A program made the translations under genes and the position numbers. Positions 19,537 to 29,331 of a stretch of 64,000 nt of DNA are shown one piece after another (position 1 is the stretch's first letter; each line of letters opens with the position of its first letter). The stretch spans positions 62,001-126,000 of the forward strand of contig JALQPE010000069.1 in the NCBI GenBank assembly GCA_030407315.1. The letters run 5' to 3'. The notes beneath the pieces were generated by a model. That model did not search any database. It was not told where the DNA came from and was given only the letters and a program-made list of their open reading frames with translations. The stretch comes from Asparagopsis taxiformis. Lineage: Eukaryota > Rhodophyta > Florideophyceae > Bonnemaisoniales > Bonnemaisoniaceae.

Positions 19537-19778
19537 GGTCACGAAAGATGTTTTCATTTCGACTACAAATAAAGCTACGTTCCAGAGTTGAAGTATATCA
19601 TATAATGCAGCATGTCCAGCCACCATTAGTCCAGGGTGAAACCTATTCGGCAGTACTCGCCTGTCAAAAACCAATCGTTCACACTCTAGGTGCACTTCGT
19701 CCGAGCAGTGAACCTGACTGCTTGGATGCTGTTATGCGTGCAGATGCAAAATACAAGACCAAGTTGAAATGGACGCCC

Positions 19779-19970
19779 GGTGGATGTCCAGCTCAGTTGC
19801 ATTGCTGTCCAGCCCAGAAATTCTACAATTCAGGGCAGAAAAAAATATTGCAAAAAACATCGATTTCAGCGGGTCGATTGTGCCGTACGGCACACCCCCA
19901 TCTCAAAAACATGTTCACATGTGCATGTTTTTGAGAATAGCCCAAATTTTAATTCAAATCAGGACGTCTT
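19779..19970 (-). repeat. E2 terminal repeat, right copy
   Basis: Inverted relative to the left copies, about 240 bases after the stop of the methyltransferase-SET gene. Keeps the 14-bp palindrome and the CATG hairpin. Confidence 0.85.
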
Positions 19971-20196
19971 CCGGACATAGGGGTGCTCGCGGCCTAGCTC
20001 GACAGCTGTAATTGTACCTCATTAAATACTGTTGATGACTGCCTACCGTATACAATCTGGGCTGTTGGCGTATTCTCCGGTACTTGACCTGACCTGAACG
20101 TTCATCGCAGACCGTTGTGGTTACCGACACTATACAGCAATCTTTTTTGTATCTCGTGCAACTCAATCGTTCCATCGCTTCCGGGAAGGCTTCATT

Positions 20197-22479
20197 ATGC
20201 CGCCGCGTATTGCGAAGAAAGCTCCAAAGCCTCCGGGCCTCCAGAAAAACCGGTCAGCAGCTGCTGTATCGAGTGCCCGACAATCCCGTGCGAAGAAGCG
20301 GTCTGGGCCTACCGGCAGCATTGAACCGCGGTCCGGTAGTCGCAAGACGGACCGGCGCAGAACTGGGGATCCGCAGCGAGAAAGTGAGGAAGGAGGAACG
20401 GCGCGGAGAGAGATGGGGCTTGACCGAGGCAAGCGTGCTCGCAGGGACAGTGAACATCATGATGATGACATGATAGTGGCTCAAAACATGTTGGAATTGC
20501 GGCAGAGTGCTATGGCAAAGGTAGTTCCTCCCGGGTTGGCAGATGCGGAGGTGCTGCAGACGGAGTCCCAGCCGGGGGTTCCGAGACACTGGAGGCTGTG
20601 ACCCCCACTGCGCCAACTATGCCGAGTACATCAGCCCCAGCAGGTAATGCAGTCAGGGACCCGAGGATAGCGGCAAGGGATGTTGTTTCTGAGCAACGTT
20701 CACAGGATGCCAACTATCATCGGCGGTCAGGTGGTACTGAGGGGAGAGAGCAGCCGGAGTGCGGGCCTCGTCACAACAGACTGTCATTGGTGCCAAATAT
20801 GCGCGTAACGCCCCCGCGACGTCAGGCTATTGCCGATGGAGGACATCATAATCCCGATAGCGTGCGAGATGGGGGGACGGTGAGGGCAGAGAGGTTGCAT
20901 CCGCCGGAATCCATCGATTTAATGGCGAGTCGCATCAATGCGCAGAAGAAGAAGATCGCGGAGCTGGAAAAAAGTGTTTAGCCAGGACATAGCAAACAAG
21001 GCGCTCACCACGGAGATAGTTGCGTTGGAGGCTAAGGTGAAGACTCTGCAGGCGGAAAATGCCAGCCTTACTGCAATTGCGAGAACAGGTAGAATCAGTG
21101 ATCACGGTGGCGGTAAGTCGAAAATACAGAAAGCCATTCCTGTGAAATACCTTGGAGTTCTTAGGGCGGTTGAGGAAAACCTGACAAAGTGGTGCAAGAA
21201 CGAGACTATGGAGCTGGACCCTATAGCGGAACAAACGCAGAGACGTTGGACTGGACGTACCATCGAGGTAGAGCCGGTAGAAGGGACACTTTGGAGCGAA
21301 AACGGTGTAGGATATATTGCTACCCCTCCGGGCTATATCATCAAGAATCTGCAGTGGTATACACCTTCGTACAGGGACGAGAGTGATCTGCTGAATGACT
21401 TGGTGCGACACGTACTGCGTCAAAGTCCGTGGTGTGATGTGTTTTCCGATGAGGAGCAGCGTGTGTGCTGTCAAGAGGCTGTGGCGGGGAGCAAGGAATT
21501 GAAAGTGAAGGTGACGCAGAAACTGTCCGACGTGATGAGTGCACGGAAGCGTAATGCGAGGGACAGATTGTTCGGTTCGCTGGGGTACACGAAATTAATG
21601 TCTAGATGCACGATGCTGACGACGCGAGCTGAGATGGACGAGCGAGAGGATCAAAAGCGCGAAGCGTCTGAGAAGCTTTTGAAACGGGAAAGCAACGGTG
21701 ATTTGGATATGGGGAGGTGGCGAACGGCACCGTTCTCAGAGCTGCGATACAGCAAAGGCATGGTTCCTGACAGCTTCGAAATGGAAGTGAATGGTGATGC
21801 ATGGTTTAACAACCGAGTAGCTGTGAATGTGCTGGACATCTTCAGGGGTTATTCGATACGACCAGAACAAGTAATGGACATAGAGACGAGCATACTAACG
21901 CTGGCGCGCCTGGATGCTTGGCTAGTGACTACTGTGGAGTGTTTGGATGAACCGAAGGGGAAAGGAGGTGCACGGCAGAAGGAGTTTACAAGGCGGTACA
22001 GTCAATATGTGGGGGTAGCTTTTCAGCAATTAGTTGGTATGGTGGTGTACTGCATGTCTTGTCTCCAAGGCTCGCAAGCAAGGGAAGAAACGGACGTTGT
22101 CGAGAGCGAACAGCGGACTAGTGCACAGTCACGGCATGTGTTTGCAAGCCGTACTGTGACGAGAGAGGCTGTTGAAGTGTGGCAAAGCGGAGAGGGGTCT
22201 GGAATTGTTCATGTCGTTGATGATGTAAACCGCTGCTCATCACTTGTTCTAGTGTCCGAGGATTGGATTCAATCGCATATTACGTCAAACCTCGGTGCTG
22301 TAATGGATTGTGTGATTGCGCAAGGACTAATTGGCGCAGAACTTTTCGTCGTTGACCCATATGCTGGACACCTGAGTGCAAACCTGAATGTCGAAATCAA
22401 TGCCCCACAGTATGGGGGCATGGAGCGGCGCCATGCAGCCACTGCTGATAACGGTTTTGGCGTAATGGAGGATGGTTGA
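20197..22479 (+). pseudogene. Coiled-coil partner gene of the E1 transposase, two frameshifts
   Basis: Three overlapping frames (20197-20601, 20598-20981, 20938-22479) read as one protein of about 760 residues if one G is added to the G run at 20574-20578 and one A is removed from the A run at 20968-20973. The N-terminus is basic and disordered. A heptad-type coiled coil (KKKIAELEK ... EIVALEAKVKTLQAENASL) spans the second join. The C-terminal 450 residues form an unrecognised helical domain. The gene converges on the transposase, with only 77 bases between stops, so both probably belong to E1. No family identified; a DNA-binding or assembly partner is a guess. Confidence 0.55.
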
Positions 22480-22556
22480 AATTAGTGCAGTAAATGTGAC
22501 GTTGACTAGAAGGCTTATCATGTAGTACATTATCAATAGAGTGCTGCGATTTAGAT

Positions 22557-25500
22557 TTATTCTTCTTCATTATCATCTGTGAACTGGTAATCAGTGTTGG
22601 TGTAGAAGCGGTTGAGATAGAAACGGTGGTCCGACCAGTGCATTTGTTTCGTAAATGGCTTGACTGGAAAGTTACTTCGTACGATGTGCACGGTGCCAGA
22701 TATAGTAGATGCAGGAATGAGGTCAAACCAAGGACCACCTGCACTGTGGGATGCAGTGTCATTGCTGTCAACGGATCCGTTGTCCGGGTCCCATGTGGAC
22801 CACTTTAAACAAATGCACCCAAGTGATTTTTCCACAGCGGTTTTTGGGGCAAAGCAGGTCATATACTGAACGAAAGCGAGTTCTACAGGTTGAAACAGGT
22901 TTGGAGACTGCAGGCGTACCAGTGCCAGGACGCGCCCTACCCATATGGTTCTGTAGTCATCGGCAGTTCCGGAGATGACGACAAAGGAGTACTGCGATCT
23001 CTTTGCGGGGCCGAATGATGAAGTTGCAAAGACGCGCTGCTGCTTGTGCCTCGACACGTTTGTGGGGCGAAGCATGCCACTGTGCGGGTCAAAGTCGTCG
23101 GCATCTGGGACGTACCCTCCCATGACGTAGGCGGACTTTACCACGGTGACGGAAATGTCCATGTCATGTATTGGAGGGCCTTCTGCCGTGGCGCGCAGTC
23201 TAGCGAGGGTGAGGAACGCTTGTGCAGCTGTGTCACCGAGTTGCTGGAATAGCGTTATGGTGCCAGACGGGAACGAGGAGTTGTGCAGAGGCAAAAGAGT
23301 GGCAGGATCGGGCTGTCCGTCGATATCTGCAACGAGGAGGGTTGCATCGGGCAGCAGGGAGGCAAAGTCGTGCAGTGCAACGGTGAATCCGTCGCGAACG
23401 AGTACTGCACCGTCTGTGGGCGATATCATGCGTGGGTTTCCCAATGTGTTCGATGGGGTGTGACCAGTTGGAGTGGCCAAGGAGAATTCCATGTGGCGAA
23501 TAGTCTCTTCCATGGCTGTGGAGCGCCTTCGAGAGGTTTTCCTATAACTCTGTTTGAACAGAAGATGCGAGTGTTCGTAGGGGCCTGCATCAATGTGTTC
23601 CAGGGCGCCATATCTCTGCAAGTCACCGGGAAGATGGTCTAGAAGATGGAACTTGAAAGTTTTGAGACCTGTGGTGTGGAATGGGCCGAGGGTGGAGAGC
23701 ATTGATTGTTTGAAATAGGAAATGGAGTTCTGGAGGCTTTCTAGTTCGGCGGCAGTCCAGTGCTTGATGCGACCGCGTTTCATGACCCATGCGACGAGGT
23801 CAGAGTATTGCGTGCAGATGGAAGTGAGGGGGGCTGTCTCTACTTCGTCACAGCATGTGTCAATGAATGCTGCGATGAAAGGGAACACCATGTCGACATG
23901 GTGATAGTCTTTGGCTGCGAGCATGCCGCGTATGCCGTCCTCCGTGAAGAGGCCGTTCAAATTGGTGCCCTTCTCACCCTTGGAGAAGTCGACATGAAGA
24001 CCGGTGATGTAGTAGTCGCGTTCGATAGCGGACAGAATGCTGTTTGAGCCGGCGAGGATGGATTTTTTCACCTTCTTGAAGGTGCGAGGTGTCCCGGAAT
24101 GGGAGGCAGTGGTGGTGGTGAGGTCTGGGGAGCTGAGGCGGTGGACAATGCACTGTTTGATGAGCTTTGAGATGCCGAGGTGGAGATTGTGCAGAGGCTC
24201 GAAGGAGAAAATGTTGTAGGGGTCTAGGGGACTGTTGGTGGGTAAAAGAGCGGTCGATTCGAGGACAGAGTGTTGTTCGAGGAGGGAGAGAGCTTCGAGC
24301 GGAGCAGTTGTATGCTCCTGAGCGCTCTCTTGGCGTGCAGAGCGTGTATCATCGAGGGAGCGGGGCTGGTGTGGCGCGGTGGATTCAAGTTGAGTGGCGG
24401 GGATGTAGCAGCGGTGGCAGGGATGTGTGGTGGTAGTGCTGTTGCGAGTGCATGACAGCTCTTTGGCCTCTGGAAAGTCGCAGCAATAATTGGCTAGGAT
24501 GGGAAAGCATTGGCGGGCAGTTGCAGTGGAGTCTGTGCAGGGGAACCCGGAAGAGAACGCGGTGGATAGGGACGAAAACACTTTTTCGAGTGCTTTATGA
24601 AGAATATCAATTTTGCGAGCGCGACTAGCAGAACTAGAGGTTGTCGGCATTTCATCACCGAACAAGGCGTTGGACGAAGGGTTAACAATGTACGGAAGAT
24701 ACCCGACGATGGTGAGGCCGGTACGGATGCAGTGGCGACGGAGGGGGGCGGAGAAGTTGAGCAGTGTGACGTGTATGGGGTATGCGACGATTGCGGAGCT
24801 CTTGAGGCTTGTGCTGCTCTTGTCGGAGTACACTTGGAGGAGGCCGGCAAAGGAGGAAGCGGTGGGATCAGTTTCCTCTGCCCATACGACCTGTGGATCT
24901 TCCGAGAGCTGCACGCGCTGTCTAGTAACCTGGTGCAGCGTTTTCGCGAATTCTGTGTGTAGGGGATGAGAAAATATTGCGGTGCCGTCTGGGGCGGTCT
25001 GTGGGGAGGGGTGGAAGAGAGTATTTTGGTCGTTAGCCAGTGCTAACTGCCTGCGGAGCATGTCGACTGGGTCGCGGAGGTACAGCTGTGCCGAGTACTT
25101 ACCAGTTTTGTCTGGAATGATGTGGCTCTTGTAACCTTCGGTGCGGAAATGTGTTTCGACCATGGAAGCGGTAACGTGGCGACATTCTTCTACGGTGCGA
25201 ACGGCGCTGTTGAACTTTTCTAGGGAGAATGCGGGGTCTTGTAGGATGGTGATGACTTCGCTCACGCGGCCAGCGCCGGCCTTGTACTCGAGGGTTGTGA
25301 GACTGGCGGCGAGGGATTGCACGAGGAGGTCTGCGCGGGAGGGGGTTGAGGTTGGTGGCAGTGGAGCGTCACAGGGTGAGTCGCTGGAGGAAGCACGACC
25401 AGATTCTGGGTCTGGGGAGCTGGGTTGCGGGGAATCATGGTCGCCGTTTCGAGCAGGCTCATGGGTGACGGCAGGGACACGAGCGTTGTTGAAATGTTGG

Positions 25501-25598
25501 GGAGAGGGGTTGAAACGGTAGCGACACGTTCGCTCATGCAGCGCGAGCGCATAAGCATCTACGCAGTAGTAGAAGCACCCTTCATACTTGCATTCCAT
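22557..25598 (-). CDS. Plavaka-type transposase
   Basis: A full-length 1013-residue frame with ATG at 25598. It begins with a C2HC-like finger (CKYEGC ... LHERTC). A disordered Pro/Ser segment follows to ~110. The core has the family landmarks: LLQVYSDKSSTS (catalytic Asp region), IVGYLPYI, PCHRCYIPATQLE and FEPLHNLHLGISKLI, then a KFHLLDHLPGDLQRYGALE motif with YEHSHLLFKQSYRKTSRR near residue 700. These fit Plavaka transposases (CMC/CACTA-related, common in fungi). The frame is uninterrupted over 3 kb, unlike its neighbours, so it may be active. It is the best candidate to mobilise E1. Exact catalytic triad not proven by eye. Confidence 0.8.
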   Translation of the reverse strand: MECKYEGCFYYCVDAYALALHERTCRYRFNPSPQHFNNARVPAVTHEPARNGDHDSPQPSSPDPESGRASSSDSPCDAPLPPTSTPSRADLLVQSLAASLTTLEYKAGAGRVSEVITILQDPAFSLEKFNSAVRTVEECRHVTASMVETHFRTEGYKSHIIPDKTGKYSAQLYLRDPVDMLRRQLALANDQNTLFHPSPQTAPDGTAIFSHPLHTEFAKTLHQVTRQRVQLSEDPQVVWAEETDPTASSFAGLLQVYSDKSSTSLKSSAIVAYPIHVTLLNFSAPLRRHCIRTGLTIVGYLPYIVNPSSNALFGDEMPTTSSSASRARKIDILHKALEKVFSSLSTAFSSGFPCTDSTATARQCFPILANYCCDFPEAKELSCTRNSTTTTHPCHRCYIPATQLESTAPHQPRSLDDTRSARQESAQEHTTAPLEALSLLEQHSVLESTALLPTNSPLDPYNIFSFEPLHNLHLGISKLIKQCIVHRLSSPDLTTTTASHSGTPRTFKKVKKSILAGSNSILSAIERDYYITGLHVDFSKGEKGTNLNGLFTEDGIRGMLAAKDYHHVDMVFPFIAAFIDTCCDEVETAPLTSICTQYSDLVAWVMKRGRIKHWTAAELESLQNSISYFKQSMLSTLGPFHTTGLKTFKFHLLDHLPGDLQRYGALEHIDAGPYEHSHLLFKQSYRKTSRRRSTAMEETIRHMEFSLATPTGHTPSNTLGNPRMISPTDGAVLVRDGFTVALHDFASLLPDATLLVADIDGQPDPATLLPLHNSSFPSGTITLFQQLGDTAAQAFLTLARLRATAEGPPIHDMDISVTVVKSAYVMGGYVPDADDFDPHSGMLRPTNVSRHKQQRVFATSSFGPAKRSQYSFVVISGTADDYRTIWVGRVLALVRLQSPNLFQPVELAFVQYMTCFAPKTAVEKSLGCICLKWSTWDPDNGSVDSNDTASHSAGGPWFDLIPASTISGTVHIVRSNFPVKPFTKQMHWSDHRFYLNRFYTNTDYQFTDDNEEE

Positions 25599-26195
25599 GT
25601 CGAGTTTTGACGCAAAAGGGAGGATTGCGAGCTGAACAGGGGAGACTGTGCCGTCCAGATGCGACCAATTTTATTTTTGTGGTGCTTTCGAGACTTGGAA
25701 TGTAACGTGTTCGTAGTTTTGTGGGTAGTAGTTTTGTGCTCACTCCAGCTGACATCCCAACGGTGGAATTTAACCGAGAGTTCAATCATTTCCAACTGTT
25801 ACATCACATTGCGTGCTGGCAACGTGTGCATGGAAGGACGAACGACTGCCCTGGGAGATGAATTTTCAATTAATTCATTTGTAATAATAAACTTTTTTAT
25901 TTCCGAACTTCGTGGAATCTGAATGTGCTTTACAGCGGATATGCCACGGATCATGTAAGGAAAGCAAATGGATTCTCATATATATGATTATATGTTTATA
26001 TTCGTTGTTCTCGATCCGGATCTCATTGTTCGGGGAATCAGAGACCATGGCTTGGGCCATACTCAATCTCACTGCCGGCGATGATTTCGAGTATGCACAG
26101 CAAGACTTAAGCGGACGCTGAAAGCTGTCCGGTCGACGCCGCAGGCTCCACTCCGCCCTCATCACCGACTGATATTCTTTGACCGCCTTTGCTTT
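25599..26195 (-). promoter_or_regulatory. Upstream region of the transposase
   Basis: About 600 bases, AT-rich in places (25860-26030). No gene recognised. Presumed to hold the transposase promoter. Confidence 0.3.
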
Positions 26196-26233
26196 GTACG
26201 TGCGCGAATCTTGATCAAGATTCTCGCACGTAC
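26196..26233. repeat. 38-nt near-perfect palindrome
   Basis: GTACGTGCG and CGCACGTAC flank GAATCTTGATCAAGATTC, with one mismatched pair. It lies between the transposase promoter side and the micro-exon array of E1. Confidence 0.8.
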
Positions 26234-26269
26234 CTTCGTTCCATCCTCTACCCTCGAGGGTATGCATTG

Positions 26270-27290
26270 AGGGAAGCGTGGGTTTTGAGTCTGACTATTT
26301 CCGTTGATGCGATATTTTTCATTGGAAGCCTGTTGACTCATGGTGTGTATTGAGCGGAGGATGGAAGAGAGGTACGTGAAGTTTTGAAAGTATGCTGTGA
26401 GGGAAGGTTGGTTTTGAGTCTGACTGTTGTGGTTGATTCCGATGTTGTGTAGATGATGCAGGAATGTTGATGACGGAAGGTAAGTTTCATTGAGTGCCAA
26501 GATGTGCTTTGCGAAGATATGGACTGCTGACTATGATTATTATTCATTGCAAGGTTTTTGGATCATGGTTTGTATTGTGTGTAGGATGGATGAGAGGTAC
26601 ATTTGCGAGTTCTCAGGGTATGTAGCGAGGGAAACGTTGGTTTTCAATCTGACTGTTGCGATTGATTCCGATGTTGCGTAGGTGATGGAGGAATAGTGAT
26701 GACGGAAGGTAAGTCACATTGGGCGCCCAGACCGGTTGTGCGAAGATGCGGAATGCTGACTACTTTTCTTGGCTACACGATTACGTGATTTATGGTTTTT
26801 ATTGTGTGCAGGATGGAACAGGTAAGGTAAGTGTGCGAGTTTTGAAAGTAAGCAGCGAGGGAAGGTTGGTTTTGAGTCTGACTATTTCTGTTGATGCGAT
26901 ATTTTCATTAGAAGCCTATTGAGTCATGGTGTGTATTGTGTGGAGCGAAGGTAAGTGTGCGAGTTTTGAAAGTAAGCAGCGAGGGAAGGTTGGTTTTGAG
27001 TCTGACTGTTGTGGTTGATTCCGATGTTGTGTAGATGATGCAGGAATGGTGATGACGAAGGTAAGTTTCATTGAGCGCCAGGATGTGTTTTGCGAAGATA
27101 TGGACTGCTGACTTTGATTATTCATTGCAAGGTTTTTGGATCATGGTTTGTATTGTGTGTAGGATGGATGAGAGGTAAGTAAGGGAGTTTCTAGGATATC
27201 TGTCGTGGTAAGCGTTGCTTTTGAATCTGACTGTTGGGGTTGATGTTTTGTATGTGATGCAGGAGTGGTGAAGCAGGAACGGCAGGACTG
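26270..27290 (+). repeat. Tandem array of intron-like units separating micro-exons
   Basis: Two alternating unit types recur. Type A (26480-26584, 26709-26811, 27061-27163) starts GTAAGT and ends TGTGTAG or TGTGCAG; type B (26372-26452, 26597-26681, 26951-27034, 27176-27260, plus a variant at about 26827) starts GTACGT, GTACAT or GTAAGT and ends GTGTAG, GCGTAG or GATGCAG. Both contain a CTGAC branch-like site. They flank short segments such as GATGGATGAGAG (12 nt) and a 27-nt segment. This is the layout of introns of about 80-105 nt around micro-exons, duplicated in tandem. No long frame exists across the DNA. Confidence 0.5.
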
Positions 27291-27615
27291 AAGAGAGTGA
27301 AGAAGGGATCTAGGAAGATGGGGAATGAAGCTGTGAGGTGTTTCTGGTATGTGTATATTTTGGGGCATACGATAGAAGTGAGAGTGGGTTTCAAGTGGTG
27401 TAAGATTTTGCTGACCATGTTCGTGTTTGATGTCTTGATGATTTAATGGGCTGGGGTGGTGTCGAGGAAAGCGGGATGGAATTGGGAAGGAGCGGATTTT
27501 TTGTAATCAGGTCGTGAGGGTTCTTGAAGTATGTGCGGATGGTGGTGCATGGCGTTCGGATGGTAGGGAGAACGCGATAGTGAGGGAGATGGGTGATCGA
27601 CGATATGCTGACAGG
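27291..27615. other. No gene recognised
   Basis: About 325 bases between the array and a minisatellite. It may hold the last exon of the array gene (open from 27261), but no motif is visible. Confidence 0.35.
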
Positions 27616-27735
27616 TATTTTGTATTCTGGCTGGATACGTATTTCATATTCTGGCTGGATACATATTCCGTATTCTGACTGGATACGTATTTCGTATTCT
27701 GGCAGGATACATATTCCGTATTCTGGCTGGATACG
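27616..27735 (+). repeat. 24-bp minisatellite, five units
   Basis: Unit of the form TATTTCGTATTCTGGCTGGA plus TACR, five copies, with more degenerate copies to about 27790. Confidence 0.85.
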
Positions 27736-27918
27736 TATTTTCTAACCGGGTATTTATTTCCTATTCTGACCAGATATGTATTTCCTATTCTAGAGAGACG
27801 TATTGTATACGAGCAGTTTCGTAAATGAGAGAATAAAATACGGTCCGATATGGGCCCTGAATTTACCATCCGCTGTAATTTCTTCCCTCCCGGTTTTCGC
27901 TGATATATTGTATACTGG

Positions 27919-28133
27919 ATGTCGGGTCCTAGTATTCCGCTGTATGTACTAGAGAACGTGGATGTCGGGTCCTAGTATTCCGCCATATGTACTAGAGAAA
28001 GTGGATGTCGGGTCCTAGTATTCCGCCAAACGTACTAGAGAAAGTGGATGTCGGGCCCTAGTACTCCGCCATATGTATTAGAGAAAGTGGATGTCGGGCC
28101 CTAGTATTCCGCCAAACGTACTAGAGAAAGTGG
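27919..28133 (-). repeat. 43-bp tandem repeat, five units (E1 right subterminal)
   Basis: Units start at 27919, 27962, 28005, 28048 and 28091. Each contains GATGTCGGGTCCTAGTATTC and GTACTAGAGAAAGTG. In reverse orientation these blocks match those at the left end of E1. Confidence 0.9.
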
Positions 28134-28180
28134 ACGTCCGCATCCAAAAAAAATTTTATTTTTTTTGGACGCGGACGTTC
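28132..28180. repeat. Hairpin with A/T loop
   Basis: GGACGTCCGCATCC and an A run face a T run and GGACGCGGACGTTC; about 22 bp pair with two mismatches. Part of the E1 right end. Confidence 0.75.
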
Positions 28181-28218
28181 ATTTGTTCTAGTAAATCTCG
28201 GGGCCGACTAGGACCCGT

Positions 28219-28260
28219 ACTAGAGAGACGGGACGTCCGCGTCCACTTCCGAAAACACAG
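28219..28260 (-). repeat. E1 right terminal inverted repeat
   Basis: Pairs with 7450-7491; see the E1 entry. Confidence 0.65.
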
Positions 28261-29331
28261 ACGTGACCAGCTGTACAGTACAATGTAAGCCTAACTGGCA
28301 ATAACCTCGCGGGTAGGCGAGTGCCGTTAACTGGGCTCTGGTTGGTCAATAACTGGGTATTTATTCCTAGCCACTAACCCTAGCTTACAGTAGACTTAGT
28401 ATAAATACGCCACTGGAATAGCCAGTAGGCACGGTTTCTAGAGTAACGTAAACTCAAGTGGAATTACGACCCACTGGAACAGTGTTCGCATACCTATTGT
28501 TCAACCCCTCTCCGGGAAAACCTTAGGGTTAGCCAACAGCTCGACGGATTACGTCACTTTGCTCCATTAATACGCACCTCGCGTGAGCGCTATAATCGCA
28601 CAACCCCCTCCGGGTAGCGATACCTTCTCTCATACGAGATTACCGGCTGGTTACGTTATAAGGTTCATCTGCTCTACCATCTCCTCTACCGAGGCTCGGG
28701 ACACCTGTCGGGTGGTTTGCCGCTCTAGCGGATTTTCTACCTGCTACACTGTCACAGACCTTACACTTGTTCACTCGCTTGTGAGATGGGGGCTTCCCAT
28801 ACTTCGCAACGCGTGATTGAGCAGCCCTATGAGTATTGACAGAGGCTTCTTAGGGAATAAACTGTAAATTGTGACCTGTTGTACTCTCACCGATTTTGGG
28901 GCGGTCGGAAGAGGATGAGGGGCGGTTCGCACGCGCAGTGGGAGGAGTCTGATCGGTATCAGCGAGGTGTTCTCAACCTGTATTGGTGACAGGGGTACTG
29001 GGCCTTATGCGTGCCTCGGCACAGTCGGACCGGGCGTTTTCTGGTCCGTTAGCGGCCTGGTAGGCCCACTGGACCCGTCTTCATTGCTCCTGTATGACCC
29101 GCGGGTCGTTTGATGCGCTCTTCGTTCTCGCCACTTTAATTCACGTTAGATTCCAGCTTTCACCTTCTTTTGGGGGTTATTTTCTTTTTTACTTACTTTG
29201 CTTCTTTTCTTTTTAGTTTTCTTTTCTTTTTTTTGTTACTTTTCCCCCCTTTTTTCTTTTTTGGTTTCTTTTGCTTTTTTTCTTTTTCAACGTCTAAAAA
29301 CTATTACCGAAGTAATCTGACAAAGTCTGCC
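28261..29331 (+). other. LTR-like region with TATA box, then T-rich tract
   Basis: No gene seen. A TATAAATA at 28400-28407 and a possible LTR start TGTAAGCCTAAC at 28284 suggest the LTR of another retroelement; a primer-site-like GGTATCAGCGAG lies near 28955. Bases 29160-29290 are a T-rich tract (runs of T broken by C). No partner LTR was found in the window, so this remains tentative. Confidence 0.3.

Larger units (their letters stand above)
14452..20009 (+). mobile_element. E2: nested transposon carrying a methyltransferase-SET gene
   Basis: The left end reads ACAGTTATCAAGCTAGGC (14452) and the inverted right end ACAGCTGTCGAGCTAGGC (ending 20009), 15 of 18 identical. Homology resumes with GAGCACCCC and about 190 bases of inner terminal repeat (14511-14690; inverted 19779-19970). 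AATT flanks both ends (14448-14451, 20010-20013), a likely target duplication. A second left-type repeat copy lies inside at 15798-15985. The only sizeable genes are the two linked frames at 16328-19536; no transposase is recognised, so it either moves in trans or uses an unknown protein. Confidence 0.7.
7450..28260. mobile_element. E1: candidate giant Plavaka-type DNA transposon, ~20.8 kb
   Basis: The left end (7450 onward, CTGTGTTCTCGG...) and the reverse complement of the right end (28260 backward, CTGTGTTTTCGG...) match at 28 of the first 30 bases and share GGACGCGGACGTCC. Both ends continue into subterminal repeats built from GGACGTCC, CTAGTA and TACTAGG blocks, in inverted orientation. 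Subterminal repeats next to short TIRs are usual for CACTA/Plavaka-like elements, and a Plavaka-like transposase lies inside. Contents: dioxygenase pseudogene, ParB-domain gene, nested E2 element with methyltransferase-SET, coiled-coil partner gene, transposase, micro-exon array. No target-site duplication is evident, so the boundaries could also be two separate inverted copies. Confidence 0.55.

Noticed and set aside
27616..28133. Regular repeats considered as a CRISPR array
   Set aside because: Units are contiguous without unique spacers, and the DNA is eukaryotic.
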